From NCBI GenBank assembly GCA_963678675.1, contig OY783201.1:16237769-16301768 (forward strand): 64,000 nucleotides of DNA, written 5' to 3'. Under the pieces are notes generated by a model. That model was not told the origin of the DNA. It ran no database searches and saw nothing but the letters and a program-made list of their open reading frames with translations. Made by a program: the position numbers and the translations under genes. Shown here in pieces: positions 56,001 to 64,000 of the stretch (position 1 is the first letter of the stretch; every line of letters starts with the position of its first letter). Source of the stretch: Xiphydria camelus. Its lineage: Eukaryota > Arthropoda > Insecta > Hymenoptera > Xiphydriidae.

Positions 56001-56845
56001 AACGAGCCCGCAATGAGTTTGAGAAGAACTTGTTCAAACTCATGAACAATGCGGTGTTCGGTAAGACGATGGAAAACGTGCGCAAACGTGTTGACGTCAA
56101 ACTCGTAACCAAGTGGAAGGGCAGGTACGGTGCTGAAGCACTCATTGCCAAACCCAACTTCCAGAACCGAGTCGTTTTCGCAGAAAACTTCGTAGACGTG
56201 CAGCTCAACAAGATCGAGGTTTTGCTGAATAAGCCAATCTACGTGGGGTTCTGCGTACTCGACTTGTCGAAAACTTGTGTTTACGAGTTTCACTACGACT
56301 TCATTATGCCAACCTTCGAGAGCAATAACAAACTGCTCTACACGGACACCGATAGCCTCATCTACGAAGTGCGAGGCGGGGACGTCTACGACGTGATGTA
56401 GCGTCACATTGGGCGCTTCGACACGTCCGACTACCCCACCGATTACGCCTTCGAGATGCCGCTGGTGAACAAGAAGGTGGTCGGCCTCATGAAGGACGAG
56501 TGCAACGGTCAGATCATGACGGAATTCGTCGGACTCCGAAGTAAAATGTACAGTGTGCGGGTCAACGGCGAGGACCGCATGAAGAAGGCCAAGGGCGTCA
56601 AGTCGTCGGTGCTCGCGAGAACCATAGATTTCGAGGACTACGTCGCCTGCTTGAGACAAAATACCACACAGTATCCCTCGCAGTACCTCTTTCGATCGAG
56701 GCTACACGAAGTGCAGACTGTGCCGCAGACCAAACTCGCGCTAAGTCCGCACGACGATAAGAGGTGCCTGCAGCCCGATACCACGGACACTCTACCCTGG
56801 GGCCACTGCAGAATAACTGATGTAAATATGGATGTGGATGTGTAA
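53088..56845 (+). pseudogene. Protein-primed family B DNA polymerase, Polinton type (decayed)
   Basis: ATG 53088 opens about 1,250 codons. An N-terminal region (53088-54180) includes TDDQCFKWALLSALHP and KHVNLLMIQ. A Cys-rich finger (YICDR, CLHYF, ETHEVDC, about 54260-54340) follows. The 3'-5' exonuclease motifs are VVYADFECLL (Exo I, Asp at 54443), FHNLSSYDSHL (Exo II, about 54853) and YLKTDVLLLADV (Exo III, about 55309). Polymerase motifs are YYDVNNLYGW (A, about 55603), KLMNNAVFGKT (B, about 56036) and YTDTDSL (C, about 56339). Lesions: TGA at 53235, frameshifts near 54185 and 54277 (the second looks like a 4-base GCGC gain), TGA at about 55160 and TAG at about 56399. All catalytic residues are still present, so decay is recent. 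Confidence 0.9.
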
Positions 56846-57196
56846 ATATAGGTGTGTGTATGGAATAGGGTTACGACTGTAAATATAGTTAGGATTACAA
56901 ATGAAAATATAGGCGTGTGTGTGTGTGATAGGATTACAACTGTAAATATAGGTAGGATTACAAATGTAAATATAGGTATGCGTGCGTGTGTGGATATAAA
57001 TATAGGTGTGGATATACTTAAGTAAAACTAAGCGGCATTACGAGAGAGAGCCCTCAAGTACCGCAGCACTAAAGTCTTCCGATCGATTGCTCTGCTCCAT
57101 CCGAAGATTCTCCTCGTATTTAACAGGAGAGTGACGAGTGTCGCCTCTCACCCCTATAAATGAATATAAACATGGATTTGTGGAGGAATAAATGAA
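56846..57196. repeat. Low-complexity GTAAATATAGG repeats
   Basis: From 56821 to about 57010 the words TGTAAATATAGG, GGATTACAA and (GT)n recur at irregular spacing. The rest is a short unique spacer before the chromodomain scrap. Confidence 0.7.
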
Positions 57197-57339
57197 TCAT
57201 TTATTTGTCCAACTGTTGTGCGAATCATTGAAACCCAACCACTTTACAAATTACCTATTTCCGCGTCTCTTGAGCACCCGCTCCACGAGGTAGACGTCGG
57301 GATGTTTGACCGCAGCGAGTTCTTCCTCGTGGAGAACAT
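57197..57339 (-). pseudogene. Chromodomain remnant, probable Polinton integrase C-terminus
   Basis: The minus strand encodes KHPDVYLVERVLKRRGNR, a stop, then FVKWLGFNDSHNSWTNK and a terminal TGA at 57197. This has the chromodomain pattern (Y.VE.IL..RG....VKW.GF...NSW). Polinton integrases end in a chromodomain, and the position (last gene before the TIR, reading inward from it) fits. The rve catalytic core is absent: upstream lies a 25-bp minisatellite and then the TIR. Confidence 0.72.
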
Positions 57340-57340
57340 C

Positions 57341-57447
57341 AGAGATACATCTGGAGTGTATCCTCAGAGATACATCTGGGATGTATCCTCAGAGATACAT
57401 CTGGGGTGTATCCTCAGAAATACATCTGGAGTGTATCCTCAGAGATA
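57341..57447. repeat. 25-bp minisatellite, 4.3 units
   Basis: Unit AGAGATACATCTGGAGTGTA TCCTC, starting at 57341, 57366, 57391, 57416 and a partial unit at 57441. It lies exactly between the integrase scrap and the start of the right TIR. Confidence 0.97.
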
Positions 57448-59022
57448 CAACTTTATGTAATCGCGACTTGATGAGGTTTGCAGCGATGGATACAGCGGTT
57501 GAAGGAGTCTTTCACAATCCTATTTTCTCTATCAACGATTGCTCATCGGTGTATTTCAGAAGCGAACTTATGAATTCTCACTCACAATGGTTGACTCTAA
57601 CCGCAGTATTTGAGCAGACGTTGCGGTGTGGGTGAGGTGGGGGAGGTAAACGTATTCATGCCTGTTGAGAAGCTATGACGTCATCGTTCGGGAATGGCGT
57701 GTGAAACTGCGCAGTAGCGGAGCGATAAGGTATGACGTCATCGTTCAGATAAGACACTCGGGTCGGTAGGAACTGCGTAGTAGCGGCATATCCTTTGAAA
57801 TTTGATAGCAAGATTGCTCGGAGCAAGTGCGAACTTGCACGCGCGTACGTCTTTATCAAACATTGCGTTTCGAGGAGCGATTGCTCGTCGGTGATTCTAA
57901 ATGACCGTTCACCGCTCACCTCTTTACTGTATGATGCCGCTCAGTCGGTAACGTGATCGCGCGTACCTTTTTACCGACTGATGCCTCTCGGTCGGTAACG
58001 TCGGTGAGCTCGAACTCTTCAGCAGCGCGCAATGACGCTGCGAGTGAAGTCGTGGAGCGGAAGTTTGATCAATGGCGGAGCTCTGTCAGAGTGAAATTCA
58101 AAATGGTTGCTTTGTTCTGTCGGTAAGTTAGAGCCCCGTGGGCACCGGCTGCCCTTGAAAGCATGCAACCAGGTCGTGGCGCACTATGTCCGAACCTGCA
58201 CGACTTCGTCGCTCGCGAGAGGGGAAGGGAGAGGGAGTACGCAGTAGCGTTGCGAGATGATGCACGCGGGCCCACGAGATGACGCTGCGAGCAAGTGAGG
58301 TCCAGGAGTGGGGGTTCGACCCCCTGAAAGCATGCAACCAGGACGCCACTCTGTCGGTAAGCTCGAACTCTTCAGTAGCGTTGAAATTGCGCGAAATGAC
58401 GCTGCGAGTGAAGTCGGGGAGCGGAAGTTTGATCAATGGTGGAGCTCTGTCAGGGTAAAATTGAAAATATTTGTTTTGCTCCGTCGGTAAATCAGAGTTC
58501 CATCGGTAGCAGCTACCCCTGAAAGTATGCAACCGAGCCGTGACGCTCTACGTCGATTGCGGGTGGGGGAGGGGAAGAGATTACGTAGTAGCGTTGCGAG
58601 ATGATGCACGCGGGAAGTGGGGGCCCACGAGATGGCGCTGCCGGTAAGGTCTGGATCCGCGAGATGGCGATACCGGTGAGGTCTGGATCCTCGAGATGGC
58701 GTTGCGAGCGAGATCGGAGTCCGCGAGATGGCGCTACCGGTGAGTTCTGAATCCGCGAGATGGCGTTGCGAGCGAGTGAGGTCGAGGAGTGAGGGTTCGA
58801 CCAATGGCAGAGCTCCAGGGGTGGGGGTTCAACCAGTGGTGGAGCTCTGTTGGGGTGAAATTCAAAATGGCCGCCCGTGCTCTATTGGTAAGTCACTGAT
58901 CCGTCGGTAACAAAGCACGCAACCCATCCGCACTCCGTCGGTAAGTTGAAATTCCGCCAAATTCAAATTTCCCGCCATTTTTGGTCACGTGGGTGGCCCG
59001 TAACTGTCCTAGCTTATCTACT
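57437..59022. repeat. Right TIR of the Polinton-like element
   Basis: Inverted copy of 50328-51878. The high identity of the two arms, including all the TTACCGAC words, suggests recent replication or conversion. One extra CGCCATCTCG-type unit near 58730-58770 makes it slightly longer. Confidence 0.93.
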
Positions 59023-59140
59023 AAGGTTGTTTGGCTCATATTTCAATTATCCACAGAACATTTTTAATGCGAATATGAAGAAAAAAAATCCCAGCAATAG
59101 CCAAACGTGAGCAGTTACAAGAATGTACTAATTGTAAGAT

Positions 59141-59290
59141 ACACTACTTGTGATTGTGCTAATGGCAGTAGGACAGTAGGATGCTGTTCGCATATAGCTG
59201 CTATAATTTATTATTAGCTACATGCCCGCTGAATTTAAAAAATCTAAAATTGTTAGACCTGCCGAAATATTTACCAATATATTTGATGTA
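59141..59290 (+). pseudogene. SWIM-type zinc-finger remnant of a transposon protein
   Basis: CDCANGSRTVGCCSHIAAII (59150-59209) is a CxC...CxH SWIM finger as found near the C-terminus of a group of insect transposon proteins. A stop follows, then in a neighbouring frame KIVRPAEIFTNIFD, also typical after that finger. No catalytic domain remains. Confidence 0.65.
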
Positions 59291-59387
59291 ACCAACTCAT
59301 CTACCAAGATTATGTAAATTATACAAATTATGGTACTTGTTTTTTGTATACATTATTGTATATTATGTATATTATAAAACAATATAG

Positions 59388-60290
59388 GGGAACGAGGGGC
59401 AAAACCGGGTAGGGCATTTAATTTCATACCTGACCACGCTATCTATGAACCAATGCTACAAAATAGTCGTCACACTCCCGCTAGTTCACAGAATATTTGT
59501 ATGGCGTAGGCATCGCAGCGTTCGTGAGTTATTGGACATGCCCAGCACGTGCTTGTTAGGTACATAATGTTATTTTTGATATTCTAAGTACTTTCTACAA
59601 TCCACTATGGACTCCGTTGATAGATGTTGTTTACTTATACCCTGAAACCCTTGTTTCTGTAGTGCATTTGTGTTGGAAAAGTTTTCCATTATAGGTTATA
59701 ATTGAAAACGTGGGAGTCAATTTGTTGTAGAGATAGACTTGGGGCAAAACCGGGTGGAGCATAATCGGGTATTACCCGGTGTTTCTAAAGGGCAACAAAG
59801 GTAAACAAAAAATAAAGATAACAAAAAAGTCCACAGAGGACACTAGTTTCGAGGAGGAAGATAAAAATACTGAAAGATTTGAAAATAATACACTGTGTTT
59901 TTTATTGTGAGGAAAACTACTCCATGGCAGCAAGAAATGATGGATGGGTTCAGTGTATTTCGTACGAGAACTGGGCCCATGAAGGTTGCACTGGTTGGCT
60001 GGATGAGGATTTGAATAAGTTCCAATGCGATAGTTGCCTTAAAGCACTTTAATCAAACTTGTATAACTCAACCCGGTTTTGCCGCGGGGGTGGGGCAAAA
60101 CCGTATTTAGCACTACTTTTCGTTATGCACTTTTTTAGTCAATACAGATTTTTTTTCATAATTTGATCGGTACATTCTGTAGATAATGTTTGTAGTATTT
60201 TGTTGCCAAAACACCGGTTATAAATTAAAATTATTGAGTGTGTGAAATGTATTTTACCTTAGCTATGCCCGGTTCTGCCCCCCGTTCCCC
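59388..60290 (+). mobile_element. 903-bp DNA element with GGGGAACGAGGGGC ends, TA target
   Basis: The left GGGGAACGAGGGGCAAAACC and right complement of GGGGAACGGGGGGCAGAACC are TIRs, with TA at both flanks. CGGGT/ACCCGG and GGGGCAAAACCG words recur internally. The only coding trace is a C-terminal PHD-like finger, so this is a deletion derivative. Confidence 0.88.
59891..60052 (+). pseudogene. PHD-like finger, C-terminus of a transposase
   Basis: HCVFYCEENYSMAARNDGWV, then QC...WAHEGCTGW...FQCDSCLKAL and a TAA. The spaced Cys/His residues resemble the PHD finger at the end of many insect pogo/Tigger-type transposases. The first CxxC pair reads CVFYC. The transposase body is missing. Confidence 0.7.
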
Positions 60291-60348
60291 TAGACATTGT
60301 GCGTACATAATTAATAAATAAATAAATATACATAATATAATATGAATT

Positions 60349-60820
60349 AACACGTTCACGCCGGCGCTGAGTACCGCGCCGGCGTGAACGTGTTAAAGGA
60401 TTTTCAATTTTTTTACTATGTTCCACCAAATTAAACTATTTGGCAAATGTTTTACATAATAGCTAACTAATAGATGATTCCATATGATTTTTTTGGTTGG
60501 TGTATCTCCAGCGATTATTATAAATGTTCTATTGCAAAAAATATTTTTTTAAATTGACACCTTTAAACAGTGTTTCTATGTCGCCGAAAAATATATGATA
60601 TACTACTCACGAAGACCTACAATTTAGTTTTCGAACGACTTTGATATCTTCTATAGTTCCAGAGAAAAAAAATAGTAACGTTAATTGTGTTGTTTACCCC
60701 CTATTTCCCTTGTACGTGAAGTTAGCAGTCTGAAATTTGTTGTGGAGGTATTTTGGATAAAAAGCAATAAATAAAAGGTTTAACAAAGTTAATTGGTGCC
60801 GGGGCATTTTTCATATGGAA
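60349..60820. repeat. Right terminal inverted repeat of the composite
   Basis: Counterpart of 47626-48080. Its inner edge is a 49-bp palindrome, TTAACACGTTCACGCCGGCG and complement around TGAGTACC (60349-60397). The left arm lost the second half of this palindrome to the Harbinger insertion. Confidence 0.9.
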
Positions 60821-60826
60821 ATACGG

Positions 60827-62703
60827 CGAGACAGTTTAAAAGAGTGCACAGAATCGTGTCTCGTAAAATAACAACATTCAGGGCGCAATCTACGTTCCAA
60901 GATATTTACAACCTACAGAATATTGCAACGACGTTTGTATCAAATGTTAAATTAAATATACCAACTATTCGATTTGAAGAAATATATAACGCAGACGAAA
61001 GTGGCTTCAACCTCGAAGTACATTCAGGGCGAACATTGGCAAAATTAGGAGTAAGAACGGTAGAAGCAACGGTCCAATCAGTATCATTTACGACACACAG
61101 CTATACTATAATACCTATCATTTCGGCAAGTGGACGTCTTGTTTCACCACTGTACATACATAGTTTTGAAGGAGTCTACAGGAACATTTGGCCCAAGGGT
61201 GGAAGAATCTCTATTTCGTCCAGCTAACATTTACATTCAAGTTTTAAAATCAGGTAAACGTACGTCTGGACATTTTAAAACTTGGTTCATCCAGGTGTAT
61301 ATACCGAATACTGGCCATAAAAGCATGGTACTACTCGACTCATGGACGGGACATTGTTCGAGTCAGCTAGAGACGTTGATCCCACAAGACAAAGAAGTAC
61401 AGTTTTCAATAATTCCGAAAAAAAAACGACTAGCATCATTCAACCTTTAGATGTATTTGGATTCCGAATTTGGAAGAATTTCGTTCGAACTTTTTCTGAT
61501 GATATATTTCTTGAAGAGAAAGATATTAGTTTGCACTCGCGCAATGAAATAATTAAATTGCAATCATTAATACACAATCAGCTTTCGTCGCCTAGATTTA
61601 AAAATCTTTTCCGATATGCTTGGTTCAAAAGCGGATATCTAGAAACACATCCCGGTGAATTTCAAAACCCTATAGATTTTTGTTACTTTAGGAGTGTAAA
61701 GCATATACCCATATGTAGTATTTGTGGAGAAGTTGCTTTCATACGCTGTGCATGATGTGCCGAGTATTTCTGTTTTGAACATTTCTATGAACAATATCAC
61801 TACACTGTACTAATAATTATAATCCGTAATTTTAGTGTATTTGCCGTTTCCTACCAGTACAACTGTTTTAATGTATAATCCATTAATAAAATATGTACAA
61901 TAGATATAAATATTTTGTTTATCAGGATTCATTGAATGAATGAATGAATGAATTCGCTTATTTATATGTCATAATTTGATTAATGTAACTGCGGATAAGC
62001 TACGTCTTCCAGTCACAAATATGTATGTATAGTATAAATATACAATATATAATAATCATAAAATGTACTTACATAAGATTTTTAACGAATGATGAAGGGA
62101 TATCTCACCAGCATGCAGTGATAATAGTCACGAGTCAAACACATTCCCATTATGCAAAACGTTATCGGCTTCAATGTCGACATAGATCCTGTGTCATTCA
62201 ACATTATCATTGAGGTTCATACAATATCTTATTTGTGTTGTTTGAAAAATACATGTCATTGATTCACTTCAATAAGTTTCATTTTTCATGTAATTGTAAG
62301 TACGTGTTTTGCTAAAATAATTAAAAACTGTATGAAATGTATATAAATAAAAATGTAGATATCGTTTCGTAAGACCGTTTCACTGTTTACGTCAAAACGG
62401 CCTTAAAGTTCGAGGTTTCCTAAATTAAAAAAAAAGGATACATAATAAACTGGGGATGTGTAAAAAGAGGACATTGAGAGGTATTTTTACATAAACTTAA
62501 GAAATCCAAAAACCCATTTTTATGGGTTTGTGGTGGGGGTAACTTAAAAAAAATTTTTTTCCAGAATTTTTTCGCACCAGTTTTATAAATTGAGAAAAAC
62601 CATAAATCTTTTATTTCAACTTTTTTCCCTTATCTTTCACCGTTCGGGAGTTATTCCGTGAAGAAGAAAAATCTGCATTTTTTTCAAGGGATGATTTCAC
62701 CCC
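60827..62703 (+). mobile_element. Pogo-like transposon copy 2, 3' part
   Basis: It resumes copy 2 at TTTAAAAGAGTGC. Coding part to about 61830, then the (GAAT)n tract (61931-61952) and a TIR (about 62060-62703) equivalent to 15235-15895 of copy 1. It ends at the TTAA used by the piggyBac. Confidence 0.88.
60830..61830 (+). pseudogene. Pogo-like transposase copy 2, DDE core and C-terminus
   Basis: KRVHRIVSRKITTF starts the fragment, then IYNADESGFNLEVHSGRTLA (first Asp, about 60990), a frameshift near 61145, KSMVLLDSWTGH (second Asp, about 61335), and after another shift SIIQPLDVFGF (third Asp, about 61437). The C-terminus ends in the Cys-rich CSICGEVAFIRC segment with a TGA at about 61753. 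Better preserved around the second and third Asp than copy 1. The DDD spacing supports the pogo/CENPB group. Confidence 0.86.
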
Positions 62704-63107
62704 TTAACCTTTAACTACACGCGCTGGTGTACTATGTACACCACTCTGTTTAAAACCACCATTTTTTAATACGAACAGCTGAGCCGCCGCAGCGCTACCT
62801 AACCTTTCATTATTATCTAGGTCAACACTACGTGCAGTATCACTGCAGCAGCCTGATTAGTAAAGTCGTTGTGCATCGAAATTAGCAGCAATCCGTTGTG
62901 GTGCCTAAAATATACCACGCGTGTATTTTTTATCATGTAAGTATATATTTATTATTGTACAGATTTCCTGGTTTTTGGGTGTATATTTTTATGTATAATT
63001 TAATATATTCTCAAATAATTTGATTCTCTAGTATTTTATTCCTTTTTTAGAGATCAAATAAAAGTTAGAGATCCAAAAAGTCTCACTCTAAAGATGAGCT
63101 CCAAGTA

Positions 63108-63364
63108 ATGGCTCAAGCAATATTTGATAACGAGTCTGAGGAAGAAGTAGGAGGAGATGCAGGTACGTCAGAGAAAGAGGTTATAGAAGAAGGAAATGCG
63201 GATACGTCAGATGAAGAATATAAAGAAGAAAGTGATTACAGTTTGGCCTCAGTAGAAGAGTTTAGCGAAGAAGATGAGGAAGGAAACAATTCAAATAATA
63301 TCGACCTTATTGAAAATTACTATGTGGCTAAAGATAAAAAACTCGCTGGAAGAAAAACCCCATT
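63108..63364 (+). CDS. piggyBac transposase, acidic N-terminal part
   Basis: ATG 63108 (MAQAIFDNESEEEVGGDAGT) encodes about 85 residues, dominated by Glu, Asp and Ser, as usual for piggyBac N-termini. A frame without ATG continues upstream to about 63060 (SKKSHSKDELQ), so the true start may be earlier. The frame stops after RKTPL. A possible 35-nt intron (GTAAGT at 63365, TTTAG before 63400) or a one-base indel next to an A10 run separates it from the main frame. Confidence 0.7.
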
Positions 63365-63410
63365 GTAAGTAAATATAGCAAAACGAAAAAAAAAATTTAG
63401 TAAAAATATT

Positions 63411-64000
63411 TTCCGGGCCAAAAACATATGCAAGATCTATCACAGATGAGAGGAGTGCATTCGAAAAATTATTTACCGACGATATTATTCAAAATATTGT
63501 TGATTGTACAAATCTGGAAATTGAAAAACTGCGACCGAACTATGACCGACAACGAGATGTAAAAAATGTTACAAAAAATGAACTTTTGGCTTTTTTCGGA
63601 CTATTATTTTTCGCAGGGCTAAGGAAGCAAAATCACACACATTTTCTTGAATTGTGGACCACTGATGGGACTGGTTCAGAAATTTTTCGAGCTTGTATGG
63701 GTTGCAATCGATTTTTATTTATACTGACCGCCTTGAGATTTGACGACAAAAATACAAGAATTGACAGAAAAAAGTCTGATAAACTCGCGGCCACTAGATT
63801 TGTGTTGGATCGGTTTGCAGAGAACTGTGCCAAAAGTTATTCTATAGGTGCTGAGGTAACAATTGATGAAATGTTAATACCTTTTAGAGGAAGATGTAGT
63901 TTTTTACAATACATCCCAAACAAACCAGCAAAATATGGATTAAAAGTTTTTGTGTTATGTGATGCGCAAACATTCTACGTTACAAACTTTGAAGTATATT
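63411..64000 (+). CDS. piggyBac transposase DDE domain, open to the window edge
   Basis: An uninterrupted frame from about 63411: GPKTYARSITDERSAFEKLF, TKNELLAFFGLLFFAGL, then the first catalytic motif VTIDEMLIPFRGRC (Asp, about 63864) and KPAKYGLKVFVLCDA (second Asp, about 63962). This is the conserved DDE_Tnp_1_7 order. Nearly 200 codons are free of stops, in contrast to most transposases in this window. Residues beyond the window (third Asp, C-terminal Cys-rich finger) cannot be judged. Confidence 0.88.

Larger units (their letters stand above)
50328..59022. mobile_element. Polinton/Maverick-like element, 8.7 kb, complete ends
   Basis: It starts AGTAGATAAGCTAGGACAGT and ends with the complement ...CTTATCTACT, with AAGGTT duplicated on both sides (50322-50327 and 59023-59028). 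AG...CT ends and a 6-bp duplication are the Polinton signature. TIRs are about 1.55 kb. The 5.56-kb interior holds a minus-strand small ORF, a plus-strand family B polymerase, and a minus-strand chromodomain scrap. Typical Polintons are 15-20 kb and also encode integrase, ATPase, protease and capsid proteins; none of those is intact here. GC content is clearly above that of the surroundings. Confidence 0.9.
47620..60826. mobile_element. 13.2-kb composite insertion with 450-bp terminal inverted repeats
   Basis: Bounded by GGGTCTGGCCATATTTCCAT at the left and GGAAATACGGCGAGACAG at the right. The two termini are inverted copies over about 450 bp (47626-48080 and 60349-60820). The empty site is preserved in copy 1 (TGGAAATTTAAAAGAGTG). 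No target duplication is visible. Inside are several younger elements, including the Polinton at 50328-59022. Confidence 0.85.
62708..64000 (+). mobile_element. piggyBac element, 5' part (runs off the window)
   Basis: It starts CCTTTAACTACACGCGCTGG right after TTAA (62704-62707). Copy 1 of the pogo-like transposon has the uninterrupted CACCCCTTAAAACTGG near 15890, the empty target. The coding region is well preserved through the end of the window. Confidence 0.88.

Noticed and set aside
53073..56659. Long minus-strand ORFs opposite the polymerase (up to 278 residues)
   Set aside because: They lie antisense to a clearly recognised gene with GC-rich codon thirds, which produces open antisense frames. 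No domain of their own.
50328..59022. Interpretation as an integrated virus rather than a transposon
   Set aside because: Polinton-like ends and 6-bp duplication are clear, but no capsid, packaging ATPase or protease gene is visible, so there is no basis to call a virus.

Overview
The window is a piece of an insect nuclear genome. The evidence is a spliced, exon-phase-consistent HYDIN-type axoneme gene, an AT-rich background, a tRNA-derived SINE, and a very dense mix of arthropod-type transposons (copia, PIF/Harbinger with MADF genes, mariner/Tc1, pogo-like, piggyBac, Helentron, Polinton/Maverick). Hymenoptera is plausible, but the sequence alone does not prove an order. There is no operon structure, CRISPR array or bacterial feature.

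Layout. 1-3.6 kb: a decayed Ty1/copia retrotransposon with no LTR visible. 3.6-8.7 kb: foldback repeats, a complete Harbinger deletion derivative with TAA target duplications (4654-5570), and nested palindromes. 9.3-10.7 kb: an internally deleted Helentron that joins a RepHel zinc-finger N-terminus to the helicase end plus endonuclease. 12.5-15.9 kb: copy 1 of a pogo/CENPB-like DNA transposon with long TIRs. 16.2-17.3 kb: a head-to-head palindrome of two Tc1 transposase halves. 17.7-21.3 kb: three more DNA-element remnants, one of them a mariner with TA duplications.

21.5-32.5 kb: the only host gene recognised, eight consecutive exons of a HYDIN homologue on the + strand. All splice phases agree. 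Its introns carry nested transposons, a SINE with a 13-bp target duplication, and a palindromic element with a 4-unit tandem array. 33.7-37.6 kb: a Harbinger transposase (+) and its MADF/BESS partner gene (-), with exons interleaved. 38.7-47.0 kb: large perfect-palindrome MITEs, a piggyBac-type MITE, a mariner pseudogene and other transposon remnants.

47.4-62.7 kb: copy 2 of the pogo-like transposon, split inside its coding region by about 13.2 kb of foreign DNA. Copy 1 serves as the empty site. That insert has terminal inverted repeats of about 450 bp. It holds a palindromic Harbinger element, fragments of a SWIM-finger transposon protein, a PHD-finger transposon, and, most notably, a complete small Polinton/Maverick-like element at 50328-59022. 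This 8.7-kb element has the Polinton signature (AG...CT ends, 6-bp duplication AAGGTT on both sides, TIRs of about 1.55 kb). It carries a decayed protein-primed family B DNA polymerase, a divergent small ORF that may bind single-stranded DNA, and a chromodomain remnant like the tail of a Polinton integrase. No capsid, ATPase or integrase core is present, so it looks like a replication-module deletion derivative. 62.7-64 kb: the 5' half of a well-preserved piggyBac, inserted in a TTAA site that copy 1 still shows empty.

The repeated pattern across the window is nesting and palindromy. At least ten inverted duplications exceed 100 bp, and several elements supply each other's pre-insertion sites, so the order of insertion can be read from the sequence.
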